DNA from: Levilactobacillus wangkuiensis
Lineage (GTDB): Bacteria > Bacillota > Bacilli > Lactobacillales > Lactobacillaceae
NCBI RefSeq assembly: GCF_016861605.1
Contig: NZ_BOLM01000004.1
Coordinates: 124,001-188,000 of the forward strand
Direction of reading: 5' to 3'
DNA length: 64,000 bases
Of this stretch, positions 26,286-36,006 are shown piece by piece. The number at the start of each line of letters is the position of its first letter. Position 1 is the stretch's first letter. The translations under genes were made by a program, and so were the position numbers. A model generated the notes under the pieces. The model saw only the letters and a program-made list of their open reading frames with translations. It searched no databases and was not told where the DNA came from.

Positions 26286-26855
26286 CTACTGAATCGTTGT
26301 GAACTGGTCAATGGCGAGTTGCATGGTTTGGTCAAACCGGTCGTCAACCTTGCGCGCCGGCAACCGCAAGAAGCCGCCAATCTCCTGCAAAATAAAGCCA
26401 AATAAGGCGGACCGGTACAGCGTGGATTCGACCAACGCCGTGTTGTCGACCTCATCTAAATGTAGGCTAGCAAACATTTGCTTGTACAGGTCGACCAAGG
26501 CTTGATGGGTCGCCGTCAAATGTTGCAGGTCGTTGGGATTTAACAGGATGGGCGCTAAATGCCGCTGTTGTAAGCAACCTGCCCGAAATTCCTGGGCGAA
26601 GACCCACAAGGCCTCCTTGCCCGCTACCCCAACCAGGCGCCGCATCAAGCGATCCGCAATCTCCTGCACAAAGGCGACCCCCACTTGATCCAACAGGTCG
26701 TTCAAACTATCAACATAATTATAAATGGATTGTGGCCGTACCTCTAATCGGCTGGCCAACTCCCGAATCGTTAAATGGTCTAACCCATCCACGGCAATGA
26801 TGTCGCTGGCCTGGTCTAAGACCTTTTCCCTGGTTAATGTCCGTTTTTTTACCAT
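26286..26855 (-). CDS. TetR-family transcriptional regulator
   Basis: A 189-residue repressor. The N-terminal helix-turn-helix is LTIRELASRLEVRPQSIYNYV (near residues 29-49, shortened here: LTIRELASRLEV, PQSIYNYV), and the rest is a helical ligand-binding domain with a TetR_C-like pattern. The ATG at 26855 has AGGGG about eight bases upstream; an earlier in-frame start at 26888 lacks one. It is transcribed away from the MFS exporter gene at 27126, with a 14-bp perfect palindrome between them, so it probably represses that exporter. Confidence 0.9.
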   Translation of the reverse strand: MVKKRTLTREKVLDQASDIIAVDGLDHLTIRELASRLEVRPQSIYNYVDSLNDLLDQVGVAFVQEIADRLMRRLVGVAGKEALWVFAQEFRAGCLQQRHLAPILLNPNDLQHLTATHQALVDLYKQMFASLHLDEVDNTALVESTLYRSALFGFILQEIGGFLRLPARKVDDRFDQTMQLAIDQFTTIQ

Positions 26856-26930
26856 ATTGTTACCCCTCTTCTCCTGTCTGTTCCTCAAGCCAACTATGAT
26901 TGCGTGTTGAAAATCCAGCGCTTGATTTAC

Positions 26931-26944
26931 AAACGAATTCGTTT
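26931..26944. promoter_or_regulatory. palindromic operator candidate for the TetR regulator
   Basis: AAACGAATTCGTTT is a perfect 14-bp palindrome in the divergent region between the tetR gene and the MFS exporter gene. Perfect short palindromes here are the usual TetR target; binding is inferred. Confidence 0.6.
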
Positions 26945-27125
26945 TTATTGGTTTTGTTGTTTAGCTAAAGGCTCTTTGGCGCCCATGGCACCACGTACTC
27001 CTATTATACCTTGAAAAGAATTTTTAATAAACTGTTCTAAGTAGTTTATTATTTTCTCGTAACAGGTTATAATGGTTTTAAAATTTACGGGAACCGGATG
27101 ATTCCCACCAAAAGAGGCTTTTATC

Positions 27126-28580
27126 ATGACAGATACCAATGGCAAACCTTTTAGCCGCGTGTGGCTAATGGTGACGCTAATGTTCGGGACATTTTGTACG
27201 GCCCTGACCACCAACATGCTGGTCACCGCGTATCCCACCTTAATGACCCGCTTCGATATTTCTAGTGCGACCGTTCAATGGCTGACGACCGGTTTCTTGC
27301 TGGTCATGGGGATCATGATTCCCATCAGCGCCTGGCTGATCAACAACTTTAGTTTACGCATCATTTACCTGACCGCCCTGAGCTTTTTCCTAGTTGGGTT
27401 GGTCATCAGCTATACCGCTAACAGCTTTAACCTAATTTTCCTGGGGCGGCTGATTCAAGCTATCGGCGTGGGGATTACCTTCCCGACCATTCAAACCGTT
27501 CTGCTCGTCACCTTTCCCGCCGATAAACGGGGAACGATGATGGGCCTGGGCGGTGTCGTGATTGGTCTCGCACCAGCCTTAGGGCCGACCGTCTCCGGCT
27601 GGATTCTCGACAATGCCAGTTGGCGCGACCTATTCGGCGTCATGATTCCACCGGTCATCCTGGTCTTGATTCTGTCGTTGATCTTCGTGCGCCCCGTCAT
27701 CCCCGTGAAGAAATCACCCATCGACCTGCTGGCCATTTTATTGTCAACGGTCGGCTTTGGGAGCCTGCTCTACGGCTTTTCCGAAGTGGGTGAAAATGGC
27801 TGGGGCTCGACCAGCGTGATTGCTGGCATCCTGATTGGCCTCTTCTTCATCGGGCTCTTCGCCCGTCACGAGTGGCCGCAAGCCCACCCCTTTCTCAATG
27901 TCCGCCTGCTAAAGATTCCGTCGTTTACTGTTGCTTCCTTCATCACCGCGCTTTCCAACACCGCCATGATTGGGATTCAAGTGGTCTTACCCATGTACCT
28001 GCAACAGGTGCGCGGTCTGACGCCCTTCCATTCCGGGCTAATGATTCTGCCCGGTGCCTTGGTCTATGGCCTAGTCAGCCTGTTAAGCGGTCACCTTTAC
28101 GACCAAATGGGTGGCCGGCGACTGGCCTTGGTCGGGACCTTCCTGTTAACGCTGGGAACCCTGCCCTTCGCCTTTCTCACCCGTTCGACACCGTACAGCT
28201 ACATCATCTGTGAATACACGATTCTGATGATTGGGGTCGCGATTGTCACGATGCCCCTGACCGCTGCCAGTTCGATTGACTTGCGCGGCCTGCAACTGAG
28301 CCATGGGACCGCCGTCAACAGTACCATGCGGCAGGTCATGACCTCGATGGGAACCGCCATTCTCGGCAGCGTTCTCACCAATGTCACGACCCAACACACG
28401 CCGGCCCACGCCTTACTGACCAGTGCGCCGCTCGCCTACCAGAACCAGGCCTACAACGCGGCCATGACCGGTTTCCACGCCGCCTTCCTGGTGGCCACGG
28501 CCTTTGGCATCATCGATTTCATCTTTGCCTGCTTCGTTAAACGGCAGGTCCAGGATCAAGAACAGGAGGTCGCCGCATGA
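27126..28580 (+). CDS. MFS multidrug exporter, DHA2 family
   Basis: A 484-residue membrane exporter with about 14 helices. TALTTNMLVTAYPTLMTRF begins the first helix, and motif A-like GRLIQAIGVGITFPTIQ and motif C-like GLAPALGPTVSGWILD support the EmrB/LmrB branch. It is divergent from the TetR gene and likely repressed by it. The last four bases overlap the start of the DUF4811 gene (ATGA), so the two are translationally coupled. The substrate is unknown. Confidence 0.92.
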   Translation: MTDTNGKPFSRVWLMVTLMFGTFCTALTTNMLVTAYPTLMTRFDISSATVQWLTTGFLLVMGIMIPISAWLINNFSLRIIYLTALSFFLVGLVISYTANSFNLIFLGRLIQAIGVGITFPTIQTVLLVTFPADKRGTMMGLGGVVIGLAPALGPTVSGWILDNASWRDLFGVMIPPVILVLILSLIFVRPVIPVKKSPIDLLAILLSTVGFGSLLYGFSEVGENGWGSTSVIAGILIGLFFIGLFARHEWPQAHPFLNVRLLKIPSFTVASFITALSNTAMIGIQVVLPMYLQQVRGLTPFHSGLMILPGALVYGLVSLLSGHLYDQMGGRRLALVGTFLLTLGTLPFAFLTRSTPYSYIICEYTILMIGVAIVTMPLTAASSIDLRGLQLSHGTAVNSTMRQVMTSMGTAILGSVLTNVTTQHTPAHALLTSAPLAYQNQAYNAAMTGFHAAFLVATAFGIIDFIFACFVKRQVQDQEQEVAA

Positions 28581-29326
28581 TTTTAATTTTACTTTTACTC
28601 GGGATCCTGCTGTTCATCGGGGGGTTCCTGCTGCTACCCACGAAACGCCAACGGTTCGTTGGTGGTGGCCTGGGGTTCATCGTGCTGGTTGGCGCTGCGA
28701 CCTTAATGATTGGCAACGACAACTGGCACTGGGGGATGCACCAAGAAACCACGACGCGAACAGCCAACATTGCGTCCATTTCACCCTCTAAGCAGGTTAA
28801 CCTCTTAATTTATCAGCCAATACGACAGGCTAAAAAGGAGCGGGTCTACGTTTACCGGCTGTCGAATCAACAAAAACGGCGGCACACCACGGCCAACGTG
28901 AAGACGCATAATCAAATTCATTATCGCGACGTGTCTCAGGCCACGTTGCAGACCAAGACCACGCGCTGGCACTACAACAACACGTTATGGCGCTGGTTGT
29001 TCTCCTGGACCGGCCAACATCAAACGCTGGTCAAGCGCCAGAACACCTTCATTCTGCCACATAGCTGGACGACGCTCAGTGTGCGGCAAGCCAAATGGCT
29101 GTCACAAACGGTTGCCGAGCAGGAAGCAACGGTCAAGGCTAAGACTACTAAGACCGTCACTGCCGCTGTGACCGCGGCCAAAGAGGCCCAACCTAACTTG
29201 ACGCAACAACAGCTCAAACAGATTCAACAGAAAGCCACGCGCACTGCCCAACAACAGGCGACGCAACAAGCTGCCAACGGCTTATCCCGCCTGTTAAAAC
29301 AAGCCCAGCAACAACCAGCAAAATAG
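28577..29326 (+). CDS. DUF4811-type membrane protein coupled to the MFS exporter
   Basis: A 249-residue protein with two N-terminal membrane helices (residues 2-20 and 30-47), a short extracytoplasmic domain with WHWGMHQETTTR, and a glutamine/alanine-rich helical tail (AKEAQPNLTQQQLKQIQQ). This matches DUF4811 proteins, which accompany LmrB-like exporters in lactic acid bacteria. Its start overlaps the exporter stop by four bases. It may stabilise the exporter or form a periplasm-like adaptor; this is inference. Confidence 0.8.
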   Translation: MILILLLLGILLFIGGFLLLPTKRQRFVGGGLGFIVLVGAATLMIGNDNWHWGMHQETTTRTANIASISPSKQVNLLIYQPIRQAKKERVYVYRLSNQQKRRHTTANVKTHNQIHYRDVSQATLQTKTTRWHYNNTLWRWLFSWTGQHQTLVKRQNTFILPHSWTTLSVRQAKWLSQTVAEQEATVKAKTTKTVTAAVTAAKEAQPNLTQQQLKQIQQKATRTAQQQATQQAANGLSRLLKQAQQQPAK

Positions 29327-29343
29327 AAGAGATTCACCATCTG

Positions 29344-29525
29344 CTCCCGGCGGCGGGTTCAAGACGCCCTGCTGTGGGGCCCGGCTCCAGCCTGAGAAAC
29401 GGTCTTCCGCCTCGCCTTGAAGCCTGGAAAATCACCAGTCTCCAAGGTCGGCCCGTGCTCTAGGCTGAGTAACCCACTCAACCAAGACCACCGACACAGC
29501 TGGTCATCTTGACCCGCCTCTGGTC
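29344..29525. repeat. R2 dispersed structured repeat, copy 3
   Basis: Carries the R2 core from CTCCCGGCGGCGGG to GACACAGCTGGTC, but the outer arms seen in copies 1, 2 and 4 are not obvious. It lies just past the DUF4811 gene. Confidence 0.75.
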
Positions 29526-29644
29526 GCGCACACGGATCGTTGCCATTTAACTGACAGTATCACCTACTAGTTATAGCCAAGTCACTCTACCTGAGGCTGG
29601 GTAACTACGCTGTTGCCCAGAACCTCGGGTCTAAACCAATTTTA

Positions 29645-29822
29645 GCCGCAGGGACGGTGAAAATGAGTTCAGCCGTGGGAGTTGTCTTAGCGGGTTTCCC
29701 GCTTAGACAACTGCTATCTTTGAGACTCGTTCCTCTGAGGCTCAAAGTAAGCTCGGAGACCGCCTTTTGGCTCCGAGTGCGCGCCCACCGCGTCCCGGCC
29801 CATTTTCACTGTCCCGGAGGCG
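29645..29822. repeat. R1 dispersed structured repeat, copy D
   Basis: GGGACGGTGAAAATG (29651) pairs with CATTTTCACTGTCCC (29801). Inner hairpins AGTTGTCTTAGCGG/CCGCTTAGACAACT, CTTTGAG/CTCAAAG and CTCGGAG/CTCCGAG are all perfect. It follows R2 copy 3 by about 120 bases, between convergent genes. Confidence 0.88.
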
Positions 29823-29836
29823 AAAACAAAGACATA

Positions 29837-29874
29837 ACAAAACGACCAGGACAATGGCGTCCTGGTCGTTTTGT
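29837..29874 (-). terminator. rho-independent terminator of the LPxTG protein gene
   Basis: Perfect 16-bp stem ACAAAACGACCAGGAC / GTCCTGGTCGTTTTGT with a six-base loop. Confidence 0.85.
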
Positions 29875-29895
29875 GCTACAGTCACTTGTCACTAA

Positions 29896-31731
29896 TTAAT
29901 GCCGCCGCTGCCGATCATAGAATCCTAGCAACGTAACAACCAATAAAGCAATACCTGCTAAGGTCAAAGCCTGATTGATCGGCCGTTCACCAGTCTGTGG
30001 TAACGTGTGGCCAGCATACTGCGGTGTGCTGCCAGCGTGGTGCAAACTAGTCGCGCTACCTGTTACTGACGCAGAGCCAGTTCCGGTCGTGGTTCCGGCT
30101 GGTGACGTCGTCGTTCCCGTTGTTGTGCCAGTGGCATTTGCCCCACTACCACCAGTTACAGGATGCTGCGTTGTCGCTGAAGTTCCCGGCTTGTGTGTGC
30201 TGCTTCCCGGTTTCTGTGGCTTTTGTGGTTTTTGTGGACTGGTTGGTTTCTGAGGCTTCTGCGGTTTCTGTGGCTTCTGTGGATTAGTTGGTTTCTCAGG
30301 TTTCTGCGGTTCCGTTGGCTTTGGTGGCACAATCACATTACCGCTGCCACCAGTTCCAGGCTTCCCTGGTGTTGTCGTACCAGGACCTGGGTTAGGGCTT
30401 TCTGTTCCTGGATTTTCAGGCCCTGTCGTACTGCCACCTCCGCCACCTGGTTCTCCCGGCGTAGGCTCCTCTGGATTTTCTGGTTCCCCAGGATGTTCTG
30501 GTGTTCCTGGATTATCAGGCCCTTCAGGATTCTCTGGTTCGCCACCACTGTCTTCCCGTTCATCGACTGCGAAAACCTCAACTGGCGTCGTTTGCCCCGC
30601 CACAATAGTAAATGGGATGGGTGTTGGATCTAACGCAAATCCAGCTGGTGGTGTGATTTCAACGAATTCGTAATTGCCAGCAGGCAAGTCTGGGTACGCA
30701 ATTTGGCCTTGCGCATCGGTAGCTAAATGATCCGCAATGACCGTGCCATCAGCCTTTTGTAACCGGTAAATAGCTCCGGGCAATTCCTCTCTGGTTTTAT
30801 TATCCCGTTTCGTCAGGACAACTTCACCCGTGGCGTTCTGCCCATTACCACTACCGTTGCCGCCCCAAGCAATCTGTGACCCAACGGTTTTACCGTCCCA
30901 AGTGGCCTGGTTGAACCAGCTCCCACCGGTATTTAAGATGGGCTTGGTCTGGTAGGTCATGTTCACAGCAGAGGTCACGTTATCAAATTTAAACGTCATC
31001 TCTCTGTCGTTATTCGTGACTTCAGGGGTAATCGTCCCGGTCGACGTAAAGCTCCCATCGGCGCTATAGTTCCCGGTTTCGGCGTGGACTGACCCCGGGA
31101 TATAATCCTGGTCGCCCCCCAAGGTGTCGGTCACCACGGTTGTACCCACGTTTTGACCACCAGGGTTAAACGCGATGTTCCAGGTCAATTTAGTAGGTAC
31201 CCCGTTCTCGTCCTTCTCGGCGACCCAACCAATTTTGTTGATGCCCCAATCAAGGCCAGAGCCATTATTATTCGTGGTCCCCTTCACAAAGAATTGAAGT
31301 TTGCCACCTCGGTTGGTCCCAACGCCAGCCAGGGCATCATTAAACGTGATGGTCCCGCTGGTCTCGCCAGCCTTAATGACAAATGTCCCCACTTTATAAC
31401 CCGCTGAGTCTAACAGTGGAATCGTGGTATCGTGTTCGGCAACGGACCCGGCTGGCAATTCAACAATCGCGGTATCGCCCGCGGCAATCGGTGCGCCATC
31501 CTTGATGCCCCACTCGTACTCGACGGAATAAGTTGTCCATTTGTCCAGGGTACTCCCATTTTGAATAGGGTTTCCGTGAACATCGGTAATCGTGGCGTCA
31601 CTCCCATTTAACCCGCCCGTGGCGACGGGCATGCCATGGGCGACAACGCTATTAAAGACTGCTCCCCCGCCAAGGAAGACGGCCAGAGCTATAACGAAGC
31701 CCAGCACGACCTGATAGATCTTCCTGCGCAT
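29896..31731 (-). CDS. LPxTG-anchored SpaA-type pilin/adhesin
   Basis: A 611-residue surface protein. A signal peptide spans about residues 1-32. Then come a collagen-binding/SdrG-like adhesin region (about 35-290, DATITDVHGNPIQNGSTLDKW and NKIGWVAEKDENG), a SpaA/Cna-B domain (about 300-385, LTKRDNKTREELPGAIYRLQ), and a proline-rich stalk of PQKPQKP repeats (about 390-520). It ends with LPQTG, a hydrophobic helix and RQRRH, the sortase sorting signal. It should be displayed on the wall and act in adhesion. The ATG at 31731 has GGAGGAGG eight bases upstream. No sortase gene is adjacent, so the housekeeping sortase is expected to anchor it. Confidence 0.92.
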   Translation of the reverse strand: MRRKIYQVVLGFVIALAVFLGGGAVFNSVVAHGMPVATGGLNGSDATITDVHGNPIQNGSTLDKWTTYSVEYEWGIKDGAPIAAGDTAIVELPAGSVAEHDTTIPLLDSAGYKVGTFVIKAGETSGTITFNDALAGVGTNRGGKLQFFVKGTTNNNGSGLDWGINKIGWVAEKDENGVPTKLTWNIAFNPGGQNVGTTVVTDTLGGDQDYIPGSVHAETGNYSADGSFTSTGTITPEVTNNDREMTFKFDNVTSAVNMTYQTKPILNTGGSWFNQATWDGKTVGSQIAWGGNGSGNGQNATGEVVLTKRDNKTREELPGAIYRLQKADGTVIADHLATDAQGQIAYPDLPAGNYEFVEITPPAGFALDPTPIPFTIVAGQTTPVEVFAVDEREDSGGEPENPEGPDNPGTPEHPGEPENPEEPTPGEPGGGGGSTTGPENPGTESPNPGPGTTTPGKPGTGGSGNVIVPPKPTEPQKPEKPTNPQKPQKPQKPQKPTSPQKPQKPQKPGSSTHKPGTSATTQHPVTGGSGANATGTTTGTTTSPAGTTTGTGSASVTGSATSLHHAGSTPQYAGHTLPQTGERPINQALTLAGIALLVVTLLGFYDRQRRH

Positions 31732-31955
31732 TGCAATCCTCCTCCAATCTAACACATGCTTTCCTAACTTCTTCCTGACTATCCGCAACCTTGCCCTCAC
31801 TATAGGCCCTCCACCGACTTAGGGGTTAAGTCCTAAATTTAAAAACGGAAGTTAAAAAATCACCGGCCGCCAACCCGCAGTTTAAAACGCCTTCCCATTG
31901 ACGCTACCACCGATTCACCATCCACTCTTACTGGCGGCACGCTTTTTGCCCAACA

Positions 31956-31985
31956 AAAAACGCACAACCACAATGATTGTGCGTC
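31956..31985 (-). terminator. rho-independent terminator of the first MFS paralogue
   Basis: ACGCACAA / TTGTGCGT hairpin followed by T6 on the - strand, 36 bases past the stop at 32021. Confidence 0.85.
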
Positions 31986-32020
31986 CATTTATTTATAGGG
32001 TTAAGACAGTTCTCGATTAA

Positions 32021-33214
32021 CTAATCAGCCTGTCGGTCTAATTCGGCCTGCCGGTGCTGTTTGATCACGTGGTTTAGTGTTACCGCCAGGATCAAAGAGA
32101 TGGCGGCATACCCGGCCGCGCCCCAGCTGATACGGTTCAGCCCAACGACGCCCAGCATGCCGGAAGCCGTGGCCGACCCCAGTGAAATGCCAAAGTTAAA
32201 GAAGATGGAATTCAACGAAGACGCCAATACCGCCGATTGGGGGTAGTCCTGCTCGGCAATATTTAAGAAGTGAATCTGAATTGGCGAATTCAAAATCGTG
32301 ACGATTAGACTCATCACTAACAGGATGGCCAGGCCGACAAACTTGTTGCCCAAGCCAAATGGCAGAAGGGCTAACAGAATCACGTCCGCCACGTAGAAGC
32401 GTGGCATGATGCGCAAGCCATTCCGTTCCGCCAGCATCCCCGAGAACCGGTTGCTGAGAATGCTCATAATCCCAATCAGGAACAGGAGCCAATTTAAACT
32501 GGTCGTGCTAAAGCCCAGCGCGGTCGTCAGCAGTGGCCGAATGTAAGTGTAGTACGCGTACATCGTGGCCGCTGTGAACAGCACGAGCGCGATACCCACG
32601 TAGATGCGGCGGTCCTTCAGTAAGACTAATTGGTTCTTCACGCTGCCTTGCACCTGCTCGACCTCGCGTGGCAACAGCCAGCCCAACAGAACACAGGTGA
32701 TGGCGCTGATGACGGAGATCAGGTAAAAGGCGTCGTGCCAGCTATAACTGGTACTGATGGCTGTCCCGATTGGCACCCCAAAAACGGAGGCAATACTGAA
32801 GCCAGCAAAGATCCAGGAGACCAGGCTCGCCCGCTTTTCTCGCGGCGCAATCGCACTGGCAAACGTCATGATGAGGGAAATAATCGCCCCCGCGACCACG
32901 GCCGTTAGAACTCGTGATAACAGTAGGACCGGATAATTCATCGCAAACCCGCTCAACGTATTCCCGATTAAAAAGATCACCATCAGGGTCATCAACGTTT
33001 TGTAGCGACTAAACCGGTTGGTTAAAATCGTGATGAACGGCGTGCTAACGGCATACACCGTCGCAAAGATGGTCACCAAATACCCTACGGTGGCAACGGG
33101 AATCTGGTATTCTTTAGCGATGTCGGACAGAACCCCGACCACGATAAATTCGTTGCACCCCAACATGAAGGCAACTAGGACAAACACGATGGCTTGCCAA
33201 CGATACTTGTTCAT
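32021..33214 (-). CDS. MFS transporter, DHA1 family (paralogue 1)
   Basis: A 397-residue exporter with 12 predicted helices. The start MNKYRWQA, the first-helix LGCNEFIVVGVLSDIA and motif-A-like NRFSRYKTLM match AraJ/YdhP-type DHA1 efflux proteins. GAGG stands eight bases before the ATG at 33214; the longer frame lacks a site. It is about 60% similar by eye to the next gene at 33605, so the two arose by duplication. They point the same way but are split by R2 copy 4. Substrate unknown. Confidence 0.9.
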   Translation of the reverse strand: MNKYRWQAIVFVLVAFMLGCNEFIVVGVLSDIAKEYQIPVATVGYLVTIFATVYAVSTPFITILTNRFSRYKTLMTLMVIFLIGNTLSGFAMNYPVLLLSRVLTAVVAGAIISLIMTFASAIAPREKRASLVSWIFAGFSIASVFGVPIGTAISTSYSWHDAFYLISVISAITCVLLGWLLPREVEQVQGSVKNQLVLLKDRRIYVGIALVLFTAATMYAYYTYIRPLLTTALGFSTTSLNWLLFLIGIMSILSNRFSGMLAERNGLRIMPRFYVADVILLALLPFGLGNKFVGLAILLVMSLIVTILNSPIQIHFLNIAEQDYPQSAVLASSLNSIFFNFGISLGSATASGMLGVVGLNRISWGAAGYAAISLILAVTLNHVIKQHRQAELDRQAD

Positions 33215-33274
33215 TTTCAATTCCTCTGATTTCTTAAAACTTGCGAATGGCTCAAAACCGATGTCTGCGCTTGT

Positions 33275-33398
33275 GATGGTGAAAATGAGCCGATGCACCT
33301 GCCACTGTTTCCGTTCCCGGCGGCGGGCTCAAGGCGCCCTGCTGTGGGGCACGGCTCTAGTCACTCACATCAGCTAAGTTGGGCTCATTTTCATCATC
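33275..33398. repeat. R2 dispersed structured repeat, copy 4 (internally deleted)
   Basis: Arms GATGGTGAAAATGAGCC (33275) and GGGCTCATTTTCATCATC (33381) pair. Only the first part of the R2 core (CCTGCTGTGGGGCACGG) is kept between them, so it looks like an R2 element with a deleted centre. It stands between the two MFS paralogues. Confidence 0.75.
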
Positions 33399-33604
33399 CT
33401 TCCGGCTAGCATCAGTTTCGTCCGTTCGCACGCGAATGATTTTCTACTGTTCATCCCTACTTCTCAATTTTTTAGAAATAACAGTAACTTTACCTTTAAG
33501 ATTACACTATCTCGCCCCAAAATATTAGGGGGACGACTCAGGTAATCCCTTTCATTTGCAAATTATTTTTTGAGCATTCGCTAGGCGCTCTAAAACCCGA
33601 TTGA

Positions 33605-34795
33605 TTAGTCTTCCTTAACCGTGACCCGCTGCTGATGAGCCGCGTTGGCCCGATTTAAAATGATGGCGACAATCAATGATAGAATGGCAAACGCCGTGGC
33701 ACCGTAACCTAGGCTCAGGAGTCCACCGTGAACCAGGACGACCGAGGCCGTGGCCGATCCCAGCGAAATCCCAATATTAAAGAAGATGGCGTTGAGGGAG
33801 GACGCCAGGAGAGTTGCTTGCGGGTAATCCGCCTCCGCCACGTCCAGGAAGTGAATCTGAATCGGTGAATTCACCACGGAAATGATGAGGGTCAACACTA
33901 AAAATAGGCCAAAGCCCGTCACCCGATTACCCATCGCAACGGGCAATAATAATAGCAAGATAATGTCCACCACATAGAATCGCGGCATGGTGGTCAACCC
34001 ATCCCGTTCGGCCACGGTTCCGGACAGCCGGTTACCCAGGATGCTCATGAGGCCTAGCGCAAACAGCAACCAATTTAGCGCCGTGGTGCCGAAGCCCAGC
34101 CCGGTCGTGAGTAGCGGTCGAATGTAGGTGTAATACGCGTACAGGGCCGCGGCAGAGAAGAGAATCAGAATGGCACCCAGGTAAATGCGCTTGTCTGTCA
34201 GTAAGACTAACTGGTCCTTGATGCCACCCGCAGCTTGTGGCAGGTTGCGGGGCAAAATAACCGCCATGACCACGCACGTCAGCAGGCTCAAAACCGAAAT
34301 TAAATGAAAGGCCACGTGCCAGCTGGTGGCGGTACTGATAGCCGTTCCAATTGGTACCCCCACGACGGAGGCAATGCTGAAACCGGCCGCTAGCCAGGAA
34401 ATCAGCATCGCCCGCTTGTTCCGGGGCGCAATATCGTTGGCAAAGAGAATGATCAACGACTCAATTGCCCCCGCAACCGCCGCCGTTAGCATGCGGGACA
34501 CCAGAAACCACCCGTAACTGGTCGCAAAGCCACTCCAAGTGTTGCCCACCAAAAAGATGAGCAGCAACACCATCAGCGTTTTGTACCGGTTAAAGCGGTT
34601 GGCAAAAATCGTGATCAACGGCGTGCTGACCGCATAGACAATGGCAAAGATGGTCACCAGGTAGCCGGCCGTCGCCACGGTCACGCGCAATGAACGGGCG
34701 ATGTCCGAGATGACCCCGACCACCATAAATTCGTTACAGCCCAGCATGAATGCCACGAGCACTAAGGCACTGGCCTGCCAGCGATACTTGTTCAT
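33605..34795 (-). CDS. MFS transporter, DHA1 family (paralogue 2)
   Basis: A 396-residue, 12-helix exporter, clearly paralogous to the gene at 32021 (MNKYRWQASALVLVAFMLG, CNEFMVVGVISDIARSL). Conserved pieces include GYLVTIFAIVYAVSTPLITI and GVPIGTAIS. The ATG at 34795 has GGAGG seven bases before it. The tandem pair suggests gene duplication with possible change of substrate range; neither has an adjacent regulator. Confidence 0.9.
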   Translation of the reverse strand: MNKYRWQASALVLVAFMLGCNEFMVVGVISDIARSLRVTVATAGYLVTIFAIVYAVSTPLITIFANRFNRYKTLMVLLLIFLVGNTWSGFATSYGWFLVSRMLTAAVAGAIESLIILFANDIAPRNKRAMLISWLAAGFSIASVVGVPIGTAISTATSWHVAFHLISVLSLLTCVVMAVILPRNLPQAAGGIKDQLVLLTDKRIYLGAILILFSAAALYAYYTYIRPLLTTGLGFGTTALNWLLFALGLMSILGNRLSGTVAERDGLTTMPRFYVVDIILLLLLPVAMGNRVTGFGLFLVLTLIISVVNSPIQIHFLDVAEADYPQATLLASSLNAIFFNIGISLGSATASVVLVHGGLLSLGYGATAFAILSLIVAIILNRANAAHQQRVTVKED

Positions 34796-34912
34796 CTTCA
34801 TTCCTCCAATCAGAAAAAATTGCTTTCTTTTAGGGTACACTATTTTGCTCGCGGTCGTCAGGGAAATTAAAAGAGCTTCCGCCAAAAGATTTGTCGAAAA
34901 CTCTGCCTGCTA

Positions 34913-35980
34913 CTATAAGAATCGATAGATACTCTGAGGAATCCCCAATGAGGTTGCCGTCCAGTCTGTTCGCTGTTTTAGCGTGTCTGGGTGACGAAAC
35001 TTCTTCGGCCAATCTGGATCAACAATCATCTGTTGACCAACAGCAGCCAGGTCTATCCCGGTCCGACTGATAGACTGCAAATCCGCAGCCGTTCGAATAT
35101 GTCCAGCCACCATTAACGGTAGCTTAGGCACGAACTGTCGCACAATTTGGGCCACCGTGGCAGGAGCAGTTAAGGTCACAGCCGGCTGATCATAATGGCG
35201 TAAAGACAGACTTAAGTAGTCCAATGGCAAATGAGATAACGCCCGCATCAAAACCAGGTTATCTGCCAGGCTCAAGCCACCAGGCTCAATCTCTTCAGGA
35301 GAAATCCGATAACCGACAGCAAACGGTCTGTCTGCTTCTACTGCGACTTTTAATACACGTTGCGCTACTCGCATCGGGAAGAACATTCGGTTAACTAGAC
35401 TCCCACCATACGCATCCATTCGCTGATTAGAAAGCGGCGACATGAATTGCTGAAGCAAAAAGCTATTCGCCCCATGAATTTCAACGCCATCAAACCCAGC
35501 CACGATGGCACGCCGCGTAGCTGTTCCAAAGTCATCGATAATGGTTTCAATTTCGTCATTAGTCAAGGCGACTGGCATGTCGACCATCCCGTGCTCGCCT
35601 TTGACTGCACTGGGACCAACAACCTTTTTACCATTAGTCGCGTAGTGATTGGTCATCCGTCCCGCATGAACTAACTGTAACATCACTTTAGCTCCCTGCT
35701 GATGGACGGCAGTTGCCAAATTAGCCAGTCCAGGGACCATTTGATCATTGGCAATACTCATCGAACCAGTAACCGTGCAGCCGGCAAGGTCAACGTATAC
35801 CGAGCCCACAACTGCCAACCCCACGTTTTTCGTATGCTCCTGGTAAAAACGGCAGTCATTTTGACTGACTTCCCCATCAAACAGCGAGGTCCGCGTATCT
35901 AATGGCGCTAAACAAAAACCATTACGAAGTTTTAAACCGCTGGTAAAAGCATAAGATTTTTCATATTGCAAGTCACTCAT
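34913..35980 (-). CDS. old yellow enzyme-family NADH:flavin oxidoreductase
   Basis: A 355-residue FMN-dependent oxidoreductase that reduces activated alkenes or related substrates with NAD(P)H. Family motifs are MLQLVHAGRMTNH (near residue 100), the substrate-binding pair in DGVEIHGANSFLLQQFMSPL (near 165-184) and PLMVAGHIRTAADL (near 293). No signal or membrane segment. It lies 26 bases after a BMC vertex protein gene (36007) and should be cotranscribed with it, next to the eut locus. No obvious encapsulation peptide is seen, so whether it enters a microcompartment is open. Confidence 0.88.
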   Translation of the reverse strand: MSDLQYEKSYAFTSGLKLRNGFCLAPLDTRTSLFDGEVSQNDCRFYQEHTKNVGLAVVGSVYVDLAGCTVTGSMSIANDQMVPGLANLATAVHQQGAKVMLQLVHAGRMTNHYATNGKKVVGPSAVKGEHGMVDMPVALTNDEIETIIDDFGTATRRAIVAGFDGVEIHGANSFLLQQFMSPLSNQRMDAYGGSLVNRMFFPMRVAQRVLKVAVEADRPFAVGYRISPEEIEPGGLSLADNLVLMRALSHLPLDYLSLSLRHYDQPAVTLTAPATVAQIVRQFVPKLPLMVAGHIRTAADLQSISRTGIDLAAVGQQMIVDPDWPKKFRHPDTLKQRTDWTATSLGIPQSIYRFL

Positions 35981-36006
35981 TACCCAACCAACTTTCCTTT
36001 TAAAGA

